This document shows, in pieces, positions 1 through 12,700 of a DNA stretch of 64,000 nucleotides; positions within the stretch are counted from its first letter, which is position 1; each line of letters opens with the position of its first letter. Made by a program: the position numbers and the translations under genes. The notes beneath the pieces were generated by a model. It saw only the letters and a program-made list of their open reading frames with translations. It was not told the DNA's origin and made no database searches. The DNA comes from Opisthorchis felineus (Eukaryota > Platyhelminthes > Trematoda > Opisthorchiida > Opisthorchiidae), in the NCBI GenBank assembly GCA_004794785.1, contig SJOL01000719.1, forward strand, positions 51,351 through 115,350, written 5' to 3'.

Positions 1-3000
1 TAGTTAGTGGGTTATCATTGGTGACATAATTCGATGTGAGGAGAGGCCACCACCCATCCTGTGCTTTACTTACTGCGATTTTCGTCCTTTCGATTAGAAT
101 TTAGGTCGATGTCAGCGCTGAATGGCAATGATGTTGTAAGAACACGAAGGCGTTGAAGATACGGAGCTTAACGAGCTTATTTACTGCCAGATATAAGTTC
201 AAGGTTAGACGACCGTCCCACTGTGCTATCAGCACGAACGAGGGTCCTGTAGGTTATCGTAGTACGATATTGCGCATGATGAGACTGTCCGAATTGGTTG
301 CTTTCACAACCGACCACGCACGCAGGTTTAGCTATGCCTTCTGCACTTTCCATTGGCGGTGTTCGGGACGTACCTTTAACATGCCTCAGAGCAGTTTTTA
401 AAGTATTCTGATATCTTCTTTTTCACCCATGGATGTGAAATTTTGGTGTTCTGTGGAAACGTATGCATTCTCTTTTCAGAATCAGCGCCTTGCACTCAGT
501 TACCGGGACATGCAGTAGATGTATTGCAATCTGTGACTTACAGACAGACAGTCCAGCTAAACTGAAACTGATGAGGGTAATTACTCACGCATTTCAACTG
601 GGAGACATGTCTATGCATGTTTATGCAACACACCCATTGGGCACCCCGGTAACTGGGCGAGCGGCTCACAATATGAAAAAGGGTAGGCAGGAACCTAGAA
701 AATTGCGAATGCAACAGCATATGAGGGCACGATTTAATTCCGGAGAAAGCCTTTATATCCTCTATTTCTTAATAGGAGGTGAGCAGGGTTCCAAGCTTCC
801 ATACAGAACAGCAGGATATCCTTCTACGTTGAGGTACAAGTGATATTACTATCCGCGTAGACTAACCATACGGGTCGGGCTGATTTAAACGACGGCACAC
901 ATTGCGGTTGCCATCCTTTCGGGGATCACGACACCACTGGGGCATCACACAAAAATCTGAAGTGGATACAGATGGTAAACGATAATTCAATTTTAATCTA
1001 CCATTACTTTGGTGGGTCAAAATTTCAAACGACGTTAGAGCTCATCGGGTGAAAAATACGGTCTGAGTCCTCCATTAAATAAGTACTTGTCCGTCATGAC
1101 AGGAAATATCTGAACAACCACAGGCTCAGTTGGACGTCCATACCAGTAAGCCGCCTTCTAACCATCAGAAGCACGCCCACAAGAGACGTTACCACTCAGG
1201 ATATACCGTCTTTGGTTATTCCCTCGAAGCACCTCATGACAGACCATCTCCAATCGCTAAAAATATACACGGGCGGTCAACCAATCACTGATGTGCACGT
1301 AGGGATGGGTTTAAATTTCGTACTGAGCTTCAAACCGTATATTTTTGCTTCGCTGAAATCCTTCTAGTATCTTGTTATGTCAGGTAACACGTATCCTTGA
1401 AAACGCTGCAAGTCGTTTACATCATGACAGATCTAAACTGTGTTTCATTCCACTATTCCAAACCGAGTCCTTACGTTCTGCGTCATCGTGACATTTAACC
1501 GCGATCTCTAGTACTACACCACCGAGGCACCACAAGCCCATGCGTTGTGAGGCAAAATCAAGCTACCAGGCTATCAAACAGCCGCAGTCATACTCCTAAA
1601 TTTTCCGACATTGTCATGGTTCGGTATGTACACGAACCGGTCATTCGCATTATGAAACTGAAGTCACCCTGCTCGATATCAACGTGCTGTTGAAACATCT
1701 TGTCCACCATATTCGGGTTAAAATTGCGGAAGCAACCGATGTGACAGGACTAAAGATGATCGAAATGGGGGAACCACAGAAACTGCTATATTGAAATTTG
1801 AAAATATTATTATGGTGAAGACTAAGGTAACAAAAGATCTGATAAACCTATGTGAATAGCGAGGCTCACCAGGGATTTTGAACACTCGGGAGTGCCCACC
1901 GTCGACTGGAGGTGAGCAGAAACCGATGACAGCTTAGTATGGTTCATCACTGTAACGTCTAGGCTCGGGTTGTCAGTCCGTCCTTTTTCGTCTGCAATCT
2001 ATCACCTCTGTATTGTATTTGCATCGGATTTTATTTCGTTGAGCTGCACTGCATTGTGGAGTGTTTAGCGTATTACTGGCAAGTCGTTGGTTGGAAGCCC
2101 TACAGTCCAAGCGGGCCCAGTGGCGCCCAAGCCGCCTTTTCTTAGCGAGACTGCTTGGTTAAAGTTCGCCTGTCATCGAGCGCTGGGCTTATATTCAGTG
2201 AGCAGGGCGAAGGACGATGGGCCAATCCCGCTGACGGTGTCTTACTTATATATGATCTTCAGATGTGTTTCAATTTGGTGTTGTCCGTAACCATAGGTAC
2301 CTTATTTTTGGTCGGTTTCAAGTACCTTGCGTGGGTCTATCGGCATGCATTGTAGTAGATAATTGCGGGATTTCTAGCAAAGTCACGTAACCCTCAGTTG
2401 AACAGTTGTGCTCTTATCCTGGCGTAATAATTCTAGTGAGACTACACCAAAAGGAAGAAGCACTGAACTCGAATTAATGCTTGTAACCAGTTCATATCTT
2501 TGGTCGTGTCAGGGTTTGAATCCCGGATATCTGGCACGCGAGGCGAGCGTATTACCACGACTACACCAGTGCACCCTGGACGCATCCGAATTTTCATGTC
2601 TGGACAGGTGAACGTGTTCACGCTTGAATGATTTAACTGGTTTGCCCGACTACTCGAACAACGACCCAGTAACTGTCCTGGTTGTGTCGGCTGATTGACC
2701 GGGTTAGGTAGCCCCACGGGCACTTGGAACCGGCTCGAGAATTTCCCGACTGTACAACTATATGCACAGCTCACGAGCTTTTCCTCTCTGGTGTGAGCTG
2801 ACCAGAAAATTCGCGCCAGGGCAGGCGAAGGACTGTTTAAACAGGGTTGATATGAACGTAATTCCAAAAAATTCCTCAACCACCTTGCGCTGACCAATGA
2901 TGTGGCTTGATACAGTTCGGCGAACAGCGATCAATAATGCTGATATCTACACCCTTGGCTTGATACCAAAGTGGCATGACTGGAAAGCATGGGGTCTAAA

Positions 3001-3284
3001 TTGTAAGACTAAATCTTGTCTTGGGTCTGTTTTGGCATGAACCACAAGGTCCTCAATTCAAAAGTACTCACTTTTTGGTGGGACAGTAAGGCGACAGGCC
3101 TTTAGTGAAAAGGCCACACAGGGTGAGCATCTTGATAGCAAATCAATTCTTTGCGCATTGTGCACATGTTGGCGAACGGCATATTCGTATATGAGGTTAT
3201 ACATCTATTGGAAACGTTAGATATCCTCTCAGAAATATTTGAGAACCTTGCACATACTCGTAACTGATTCCGAATTTCTATGGT
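1..3284. other. Upstream region of the first GALNT, no gene recognised
   Basis: Short open frames only, none with a recognisable domain. SINE-C copy 1 lies at 2440-2705. I could not identify a core promoter or a leader exon. Confidence 0.6.
2440..2705 (-). repeat. SINE-C copy 1, tRNA-like head
   Basis: Minus strand contains GTAGTCGTGGTAATACGCTC and CCGGGATTCAAACCCTGAC, an A-box/B-box-like pair. The whole block realigns with 15285-15560, sharing for example ACCCAGTAACTGTCCTGG, ACGCATCC, and AGCACTG followed by CTCGA. Upstream of the first GALNT. Confidence 0.6.
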
Positions 3285-3306
3285 ATACTACTCTTCTAAT
3301 TTATAG
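3285..3306 (+). promoter_or_regulatory. Probable 3' splice acceptor in the 5' UTR of the first GALNT
   Basis: A pyrimidine-rich stretch ending TTCTAATTTATAG lies 30 nt upstream of the start codon, and the TAG is in frame with it. It could end a 5' UTR intron or accept a trans-spliced leader, a process known in flatworms. No upstream exon was identified. Confidence 0.4.
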
Positions 3307-3336
3307 GCAAAAATCGAAGAACCGTTTGTACATTCC

Positions 3337-3727
3337 ATGTACGGTAGAAATCGTATCGTAATAATCACAATCCTATGGGTTTTAACGACGTTTGCACTGG
3401 CCTACTTTCTTCGACTGGTTCTGCCGGACATACCAACTTTTTCACCTGAAGCGCCGATCGATGAACATCCAAAGATCATGGTACTGGAGCATCCGAATGT
3501 ACAGTTGACAGTTACAAAAAATGCCCAAAAATCAGCTGCACGACAATTCACAGTGGGAACAAGTGGAAACACTTTGTTGGGAATTTTCTCCCCCCACGCG
3601 TCTGAAATCGGGGACTATACTTGTGGTGCACTTCCAATGACGGTGCGTGACCTGCCCCATGATTCCTTAGATTCCTTACATCCGCTTGTTCCGCCTCATC
3701 GCAGTGGTGAGCATTCAAAGGGTCTGG
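3337..3727 (+). CDS. GALNT: GALNT exon 1: start codon, membrane anchor and stem
   Basis: Encodes residues 1-130 and the first base of codon 131, ending at donor GG/GTGAGT. Basic residues (R4, R6) precede a hydrophobic run at about residues 7-27, which fits a type II signal anchor. The rest is a low-conservation stem rich in Pro, His and Ser. The leftover base pairs in phase with the next exon at 8196 to make Gly131, so no exon is needed in between. Confidence 0.85.
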
Positions 3728-6700
3728 GTGAGTTTAATCAGCCGTCTTTTTGACTGGATTTAAAACATTGTCAAATTGGTGCTATCCTCACAGTGATCCA
3801 GGTCATCCTGCCTATCTAATCTTAGTACGTAAAAATCCGTCTGGCACATTCAGCTGTCCATCGGTAACTGAGTGCTAAATATCGATTAATTCAAATCAGA
3901 CCGTTTTGTAGTCGTCATATACTTTCAACTGTTGTAACAATAAATTTGGCCAAATCTGTGTTTGAGAACCAGTGAAACTGGATTAAATGTCTCCCGTTTG
4001 TGGAGCTTTAAATGAACTGTTTGCCGCTCGGTTGACTGGTTCAACAGCGCAAGGGTACTTACTATGGGATTCGAAGTTTGCCAGCTTAGAGACAAAACAC
4101 CCGTCTTAAACCGTTCTGGTAGAGTGTGAATATTCCAGGAAAATTGCTGTGGTTCATAACATTCCTCAAATGAATGTGTTCGACACACAGTCCGTCTCAT
4201 ATTAGTGCAGTTGATACGATATTTGAGATATCGCGCTGTATTTTACCGTAAGGGAATTACTCATAAGTTCGTTGAAAACTCTTTAACAACCCATGACCGT
4301 TTTGGCCCTTCTTGGGGGGCTCATCAGGTAGGCACAGTCCACGAGTTTCAGGAGTTGTTCTCTCATACACCATTGCCACTGATCAGGTCTGTTACAGCTG
4401 ATTAAAAATTGGAGTCTGAGTGCATTGTTTAACATGGTCTCAATATATTTACCACGTTTGTTAAGAAGGCAAACTGCAAACCGTGATGTTAGTTGGGTTT
4501 GCTGTTCCTGATGACCTAAGCACCTACTACTTGTTTGTGACTAGTTGAACAAAATGCATAACAGGAAACAGACTCAGCTAAACGTCATTGTCTAATATGC
4601 GCCTACAATATATCATATTTCATCCAGATATCTGTTCTACGGGGTCTGGTTCCTAGAACCCAACCTGTCATAAAACCAGAATGTTAGAACAAGTTTTAAC
4701 GTAATTAACAACCAGCAAAGCCTACTGGTGGCAATCACCAACATGGAAGTTTATGACGGTTAACTGTGGCAGTTGTATAGAGGTCTTGAAATAACTCAGT
4801 GGTTCAGGCGTGGACTGCCTGACTGGAAGGTCTGCGGTTCGAAACAAACTTCTGAATCTTAGCTGCTGCTGTCTAGACTTGAGCAACCTGGTAGTGTCTC
4901 AGTCCTCGTGCTTTCTTCTGGTGGCACACCCGAAAGGGTATTACAGCTCAGCGATAGAATTCGGCAACCATCCAGCTAAGTGCGAAGTGCTTGGCCGAAC
5001 AACTACAGAATTGGCTCTTCGTACTGAATGGAAAAGGGGTAACAACACAAATATATGCACAGCGCAGAACAGCAGAATGAAAGCCTGCAAAGCCTCCGCG
5101 GACTGCTCATATACAGGAAAACGCCCGTGAAAAATGACCAAGCACTGCTTGAGGGGCAGGATGGGCGGCTGTGTACGGCAGAAGAGTATTTGTCATTGGT
5201 GTTTTCGGAGAGAAGGAGGCAGGTTGTTTTGGACGATTTTAGGTGAAGCCACGTAGATTGGTAGAGTGACAGATCACCTGGGGGGGGGGGGGTTCTTAAA
5301 CGCGATCATTAGTGACAGGGTCAGGGCTGCCAGCAACACCATCAATAGGGAATTACTTGCAACAGCTGCTAATTCCCAAGGCCGTTGTTGCAGAGGTGTG
5401 CGAACACGAAGGTGTATGATTAGTGTGTGAAATGTCCTGAACAAGTGATCGTGTCTCTTTGTTATGCTAACAGATATGCACATTGGATAACGAAAATGAC
5501 TAGTGGGTAATCTGTCTCTTGAATGTTTAGTTGAATGAGACAACCAAAGAACAAGATAAAAATTATGGGGACAGGCATTTCCGGTTTGAAAATCTTAACT
5601 GATTGTGAAGATCACAGACTTGGAAGATCCATCCGAACTACTCTTTGTAGAGGGGAGAACGGTTAAACCAGGAAAGAAAGGGAATAGACTGAGTATAGAG
5701 GCAGGAGATGGGATATTGAAAGCTGTGTAAGTCACGTTGACGATAAATCGAATGTCTGCTGCGAACTGACTGAGAAGGGAGGGTTACCACTTCTCCCGAG
5801 GACTGCGACAATCGGATTTGGACCTTAAGGTCAGCACAGGAGGCCTGTGGTCCATTTAGACAGCAAATAATCTGCTTTCCAGAAAATGCCGAACTTGTCT
5901 GACGGCCAGATAAATTGCCAAGGACTCCTAACTAAGAGCACTGTGATACGTTTTTACCTTCGAAAGAAAAGGTCCAGTGGCTGGTGGTTACTCAGTCGGT
6001 TTGATAGAGAACAGCACAAAAGGCTACCCGGATCTTGAATTGAGACAAAATAGAGACTTCATCTGACAAGGTTTTTTGACAGTGATAAATACATCGGTAG
6101 ACGGAACTTAAAAGCTTGGAATGAGACTGCATTGAAATAGCCAGTCTACAGAAAGACTAGTCAATTTGTGACACTTCCCGAAATTCGGTATGAACTCTTG
6201 AGTTACAGTCAGGCCGAAAATAAAATTAGAAGTACAGGTGGAGAGATCATTCTGCATGAATCGGTCAAAATTAGTCGAAAATGTAAAAGGTGTTCTGTAG
6301 CATCCTGACCAGAATATGATCGCCATATAAAGAAGTAAAGTCCAGACCGGGAAGAACTCGACCGCTTTAAACGTTGAACTATCTGAGAGTTATTCCGTAA
6401 ACAGAAAGATACATGAACAAGCTCACACAGTCGAAAAGGCGCAGTTACTCTGGTTTTAAAAATATCATAGGAGGCGTAGAAATCAGGTAGTAGGCACGCG
6501 TTTAATCAGGAATTGGGTAACGGTCGGGAACTGTGACGTTATTCAGGATGCGACGGTCATCCCAAGGTGTCCAGTCGTCTTTGCTTGCAGCAGGAATACT
6601 TAGCAGCTGCAAGACAGATGCATGATGCCAAAGCAGAGAATATAGTCGAACTCCATCTACGTAGCCTTGGTAGGTGTCGTGGTGTAGAGGATTAGTTAGT

Positions 6701-9700
6701 AGATAGGTAGTTAAGCGCTGAAGCAAGCCGTGATTGCTTCCTTAGGAAGCCAGTGTGGGGTTCACAAACTATAGAGGTACTCACGGTAAACTTAGCTTCA
6801 GTTGATAAAGCCGAATTGGGTCCTTCCTGGCTGAGGGAATAGGCTTCATTGAAGTCACAGACTATTGTTTCACTTTCCTCTGTGTGAGGTTAACAATGGG
6901 GATAATAAGTTCCCGACAGCAGGTTCTAACCCAGAAAGCATTGTCCTCTTGAAACGTGAGCGGAGGTGGTATTTGTCCGAATGTACTAATACAACTCATA
7001 CTTCGTATTGGTTCAAAAAGAATGGGAAGCCTATAGAACTGTGGAGTAATTTGAAGGAGCCACGGTTATCTTGTCACTATTCCATTGCCACCGCTTTTTG
7101 AAAGCAACAATTAGCAGATTACCTGGGAGATGTATGCACCTATGCACCTCATCAGCAGAGTGCCGGTGAAAAGGAGGATGTACTTTGGTTCGAGAGATTG
7201 GCGGAATGACTCGACTGGTTTCTAGGATGGGAAGTCGTTCCGATACTTGTTTGGTTGCTGCTGTAACCGGTGTGACGTATTAAATATTGTGTTGCTGCGG
7301 AATCGACCAACGCTAGCTACTCGACGAAGGAGGACATGTCTCAGTTTCAGCAGGCAGTCTGTTCCTGCCTGGGAACGCATGTGTTGTAACAGCTGGAAAG
7401 GAGTGTAATCAATTATTTCGACGCTATGCAAGAGAAGCTTCTGTACATATCGTGCAGAAAAGAACGTCTCCTCTCCAAATTTGTGCAGTGTTTTGCTGAG
7501 GGTGCATCAACAATTTCAAAAACTTCAGCAACCAAGTATACGGAGAGCTGTGTGACAAGGTGTGTGAACTTGGGTATCTGAGATGCATTGTGTCTCTGCG
7601 CACGAACCACACACAGGAAGTGAAAGAAGCAATTGTGGACAGTCCAGAATGAATACAGATATTTTGCTTTCGAGTTGAGCTGTGCCTAAGGTGTATTTAA
7701 ATAAATTATGCGAAGTAAGCAGGGAGCCTGATCAGAATGAATAAACTAGACAAAGCTGACTACACCAGCTAAGTTGGGCCTCCGGTACGCAAGATACAGT
7801 TTGTGACTTCGCGCTCTGAGAAGGTCTTGAGAAAGTGTTTGCGGTCTCGTGGATCGTGTGTGCTCACAGCTCGTGAATACAGTAGCTTGATAAGTGTCTG
7901 TTTGGCCACCAGGCTGAAACAATCTCCCTGAGATTGTAGTATTGAGCTCTAGATGGGTGAGACATTTCACGGTAGTTTTTTTCGCATTTTTGGATCTCCA
8001 ACAAGCACTATTGGCAAAACACAAAATGAACCTTCGCCAAACAGCAGCAAAAACACAAAAGGGCAACTTCTCGAATCTCGAAGCTTACTTCCCAAATCAC
8101 GGCAAACGCCTGCTTCACCAGTATACCTGATAGTATGGAAAAAGTTTTATTCAGACGGGCTAACTGAAAATGTTTTATTGCCTTTTATGTCCCAGGTCAG
8201 AAAGGAGTCGGTGTGCTCGTTAATCCAAGACTACTTCCACCGCATGAACGGAAACTGTACGATGAAGGTTGGATTAGACACGCATTCAATCAGTACATAA
8301 GCGACCGCATCAGCGTCCGACGATATTTGACCGACGTACGCGAAGGACTGTGAGTCTCCCTTGTATACATTTGCGCTTCTGTCATTGATTTTATCCTGTG
8401 TATCTATAACAGGATGTATGGTCCCGTAAACGTGCTCCCATATCGCACTGTCCTGCGATCTTACCTAATCCAGGCACAAAAGTCCCAAAAAAATAATTTT
8501 AGGTAAGTGGAATACACCTAAAGCAATAACTGAACAATCGACAAACTTCAGAGTACTCTCCGGGAAGATTTTTGCTCGAAAAATCATTGACATTCGTCCA
8601 TTCGAGGAAAGACTTTTGGGCCGCTCGCGACAATGTTTCAGTTGCAATTTAATGGTAAAAAATGGGTGCAGAAGCACATGCCTAAGGTTCTACCTCCATT
8701 ATCATCGTTAGAGTCTGAGGAAACTGAAAAAAAAACACTCACAGCTACACACAGAATGGGATGGTATTCCCTACACTGTTTACCTGTCTTATCGAAGTGC
8801 ACCGATAGGCTTTCTTGCACAATAAGAAACGCCAAATACGGTTTTCTTTGCGTCCTGATGGCTGACCCGAAAAACAAGCCCGATGAACATCAGCCCAAAA
8901 ACAACTGGACAAAAATTTAAACTACTGCGGGGCTATTAAATCCCAATGTTTCAGGTTACTTACAACCCACTGCTTTATTCCATAATTCTCACAATCTGGC
9001 GCGTCCGTTTCACAGATGCCGAACACAGAAATTCCCAGCCAAGCAGCCCGCAACAGCCGTGGTCATTTGCTTCCACAACGAATGTTGGTCCACTTTGTTA
9101 CGGTCGGTACATTCCGTACTGGATACTGTACCTGAAAACCTGTTGAAGGAGATAGTATTGGTCGACGATTTCTCTACCTACGGTAAGTGTGAAGCACAAG
9201 GAGAGAATTTTGAAAACGTTTTTGTCGACCACCTGTGAGAACGTCTACTTTAGGTAATTATGGTATTTTGAACGAAATCAAGCGTCGGTTGTGCAGTAAT
9301 CTCCTTTATTGTTTGTGAATAGATTGTAGTCCGCTTTTCAGTGTAACCTCTTCATATGAACCAGTTTCTCCAAGTCAGGGATTTCAGTCTCCGTAAATAC
9401 TACTAGTATTTAAAACAGTAGTTCGGTAGTAACACCCTTTCGGTGACTAGCTGCTGTGCTATCCGTAAGAAGCACGAGGGCAGGGATACTGTCAGGTTAC
9501 GCAAACGTAGCCACGGGCAATAGAGATGATGAGTTTGTGTTCAAACCGCAAAACTTACGGTCAGCAGTTCAGCACCTCAGCCACTGAGCTATCTCGCGCT
9601 GAGTAGCCGCTGAGGAACATGTATTTTGAAACGGCTAGCACGCTTTGTTCCCATATGTATCAGTACTTGAGTGTACATCTCGTGCTTCGCAAAACATCAC

Positions 9701-12700
9701 TAAGGAAGCCCGTCTTCACTGACTTTCACCCTTTTTCAGTTTAGAACACCCAAAAGTTCACGGGCTCACTGGATTTGCTACACCTATTGAGTTCCTTCTC
9801 ACACAAATCACGGAAAATAATAACACTGCCTTCTGAGAGATCAAAAATGATATTGAGAGCTCTTGTCCGAGTACTTGCTCTTCGTGGCCTTTGATACTAT
9901 GAACACCACGTAAATATGAAAGCTGCGGGTAATTAAAGGTAGCCTCAGTTCATTTGAAGTGTAGCCCGTGGTTAGCATTATCAGGGCTAAGTGAGTAACG
10001 GGTACACCGAGACAACATTCGTTTGACGCCAAACACAAACAACACCTCATTGAATCTGGGGTGCAAGACCAAAAAACGTTTTGTACTGAATGATGCAATA
10101 TATGTCTTTGTCTAGAGTATCTGAAGAAGCCGCTGGATCGATATATGAAGCAACTGAAGAAGGTAAAAGTGATTCACACGGACAAACGGGAAGGCTTGAT
10201 TCGAGCAAGAATGATTGGAATGAATGCATCGACCGCAGAAATCCTAACATTTCTGGATTCCCATATTGAGTGTAACAAAGGTCAGTTCTTTAAAAGTTCT
10301 TTAAACATTGCGCTTTTAGCCAGTTCATTTGATATTATGCTATTGTCTAAGGTATTCACACGAGAAACTCAATAGGTATTGAGTTATAAGTTAAACTAAA
10401 TGGCAGCACTTTGCTGTTGTCTTGCACCTTCTCGGTAGGTTGTGTAGTCCCCATGTCCGGTTTTACCAGTGTCTTCACTCCTGATTCAACAGCTGGAAGC
10501 CCACCGACAAACTTAAGTGTCTGTTCACATCAAAACCTTTACGATCAGTCTTTGTGACGGGGTTAAAACTATGGAGAAATTTCATTTAGAAATATTCTTC
10601 TCTGATGAGAGAAGGTTGGTACTGGTTAACAACCTTCATTTTAGTCGTCAGGTTCCAGTGCTCCGACTTACTCTCTGACAGGCCTGGCTGCCCGGTAAAA
10701 TTGCTTCATAAGTAATGGGAAAGTGAATTGCTTTGCAAGAGCGAAAATCGAACAGCAGTTCGTTCAGGAAGCCGCAACCACCCGAACAAAAGTGTATACT
10801 GAATGCACCGTGTGTTTTGATTTTGTCTGTTCTCCTGTTTTGCTTGTCTGACTTACAGGGACCAAACTCAAAAGAGTGCTGTCGCCGAAGAGTGCGCAAA
10901 TTTAGGACCGATCTTGGTCGTACTCTCTTTCTTTAGAAGTACACTTTTCCAGCCGTATCAGTGAGGTGGATACCAACCAGTACCATAGAAAATGTATTCA
11001 GTAGATGTTATATTAAATTTCAAGATATAACTGTGGAGTTGTCATCATCAGCAAGGTGCAAGAGAATAAAAAATGGTCATTAATCCATTTTTTGAGTGAA
11101 TTTGACGATTTTTCTTTATGATCCTCGTTAAATAACACTAAACATTCAGGGGACGAGCAAATGAAATATACGAATCAACTTTAACGAAAACATTTTCTCG
11201 GTTATCTTTGTTTCTTCTTTGTTATCCACTCTCGAGGAATGTATGATTTCTAATTGATCTCTACGCAAACTGCCTTGTTGGTGGACGTAGACTCATCTAG
11301 TAGAACATGCTTCAAGTAAGCATTTCATATTTACCTTCTTTCAGGATGGTTGTAATTACAGTGCACCGTAATCTTGAAAAAAGTCGCACTATTAAACAAT
11401 CTCAAATTGTGCTGAATGGGACTGCTTCCTTGACACAGAAATGCATCTCACATGGTTTATTCCCGGTTTTCGACCATGAAGTATGTAGTTGGAGTTCTGT
11501 TTAACAGAACAAAACCATCTTGGAAAATTCCACAATGCTATCCTGTGCATGTAGAATCGTCTTAGTGGCAGTTCCTTGCCCTAGACAATACTTATCACCA
11601 AGAGTCGTAGTGTGGATGACTAACTCTTAAATGCGTTCCCCTTTTGATCCAATGCAACTGATGTTACTATAGACCTGTAAGTGGACGTTTTTGAAAGAAT
11701 TCCCGTTTCTCTCATCCCCGATAAGCAACCGAAGCCGCTGTGTTGAGCCTGGGGTGGGATATGCTCCGAAAGGATTTTTTAGTCTGCATGATCAGGCTGC
11801 TCTGTTCTTGACAGTATCGCTTATGGGAAACAGTCTATCTCTCCTAATGCCAACAATGTTTGCACTGAGCGATTTCGCGCTCTCCTTGACAGTAGACCGC
11901 TTTGGGGATGCACTGTTGCGAGCAGCACTGCATGGCGGAATTCCCGCAAAAAAAAACAGCTGATGACGGACTCACCTGATTGTTTGACATGATAGCCAGT
12001 TTTATCTCCAATAACGTAAGCGGACATGATATGCTCCCTCGTACCAGTTGATTTCTTTTTTGTGCGAAATGATGATACAACACTACTGCTCAGGGCATGC
12101 ACTTCTCAAGGGGCACCGTTTGAAGAAGAGCACGATTTTGGGCAATTCTTGGGAGGCGAGTGCTGAGCGCTTCCTCGCACAAATACAATGCAAGTGCGCA
12201 AGTTTAAGCAGGATTCAACTGGAGACTGTATGAATCCTCCCATATGCTCCTGTTTCTACACGCATTCCGTTTGTGCTCGTGTGAGGAATATGGCCTACGC
12301 AGGATTCTTTGGGACGGGATAGATGAGTGTTTTGCGTAGAGCAATGGGAGAACAGACATCCTACGAATTAACCTGTGCTACCCCCTGCTTTCTACAGACG
12401 AAGTGTTTTTCCCGGGGCAGTAGAAAGATGATTTTTCTCATGATGGATTTCACTTATCTCCTGTTTGCGGATTTACTTTGGTCCTCTCTTTTCGCATTCG
12501 CTCTGTTGGAAAAATGCCCACAATGACAAATTTTAATGCTTTCCAGTCCGACACACCCAATTTGCAGAGAACCGGATTTCTCCTTTTGTAGAGGTAACGC
12601 ACTACTCATAGGGTCGCTGAAAACTCTTCAGCAGCCCACGGGTTTCGCCCTTCTTCGGGCTGGCTGATCAAGTAGGCACAGTCCCCCAGCTTCCGTCAAC

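Larger units (their letters stand above)
3728..8195 (+). other. Intron 1 of the first GALNT
   Basis: 4.5 kb, phase 1. It holds a P1 fragment, a SINE-A copy and a G run; the rest is unassigned. No extra exon is required by phase. Confidence 0.8.

Noticed and set aside
2442..2897. 151-aa minus-strand open frame upstream of the first gene
   Set aside because: It mostly overlaps the SINE-C copy at 2440-2705 and has no recognisable domain.
8955..9015. Longer version of exon 3 starting at the TTTCAG acceptor at 8954
   Set aside because: Joining exon 2 to 8955 puts the reading frame into a stop, whereas the acceptor at 9015 continues the family sequence in phase.
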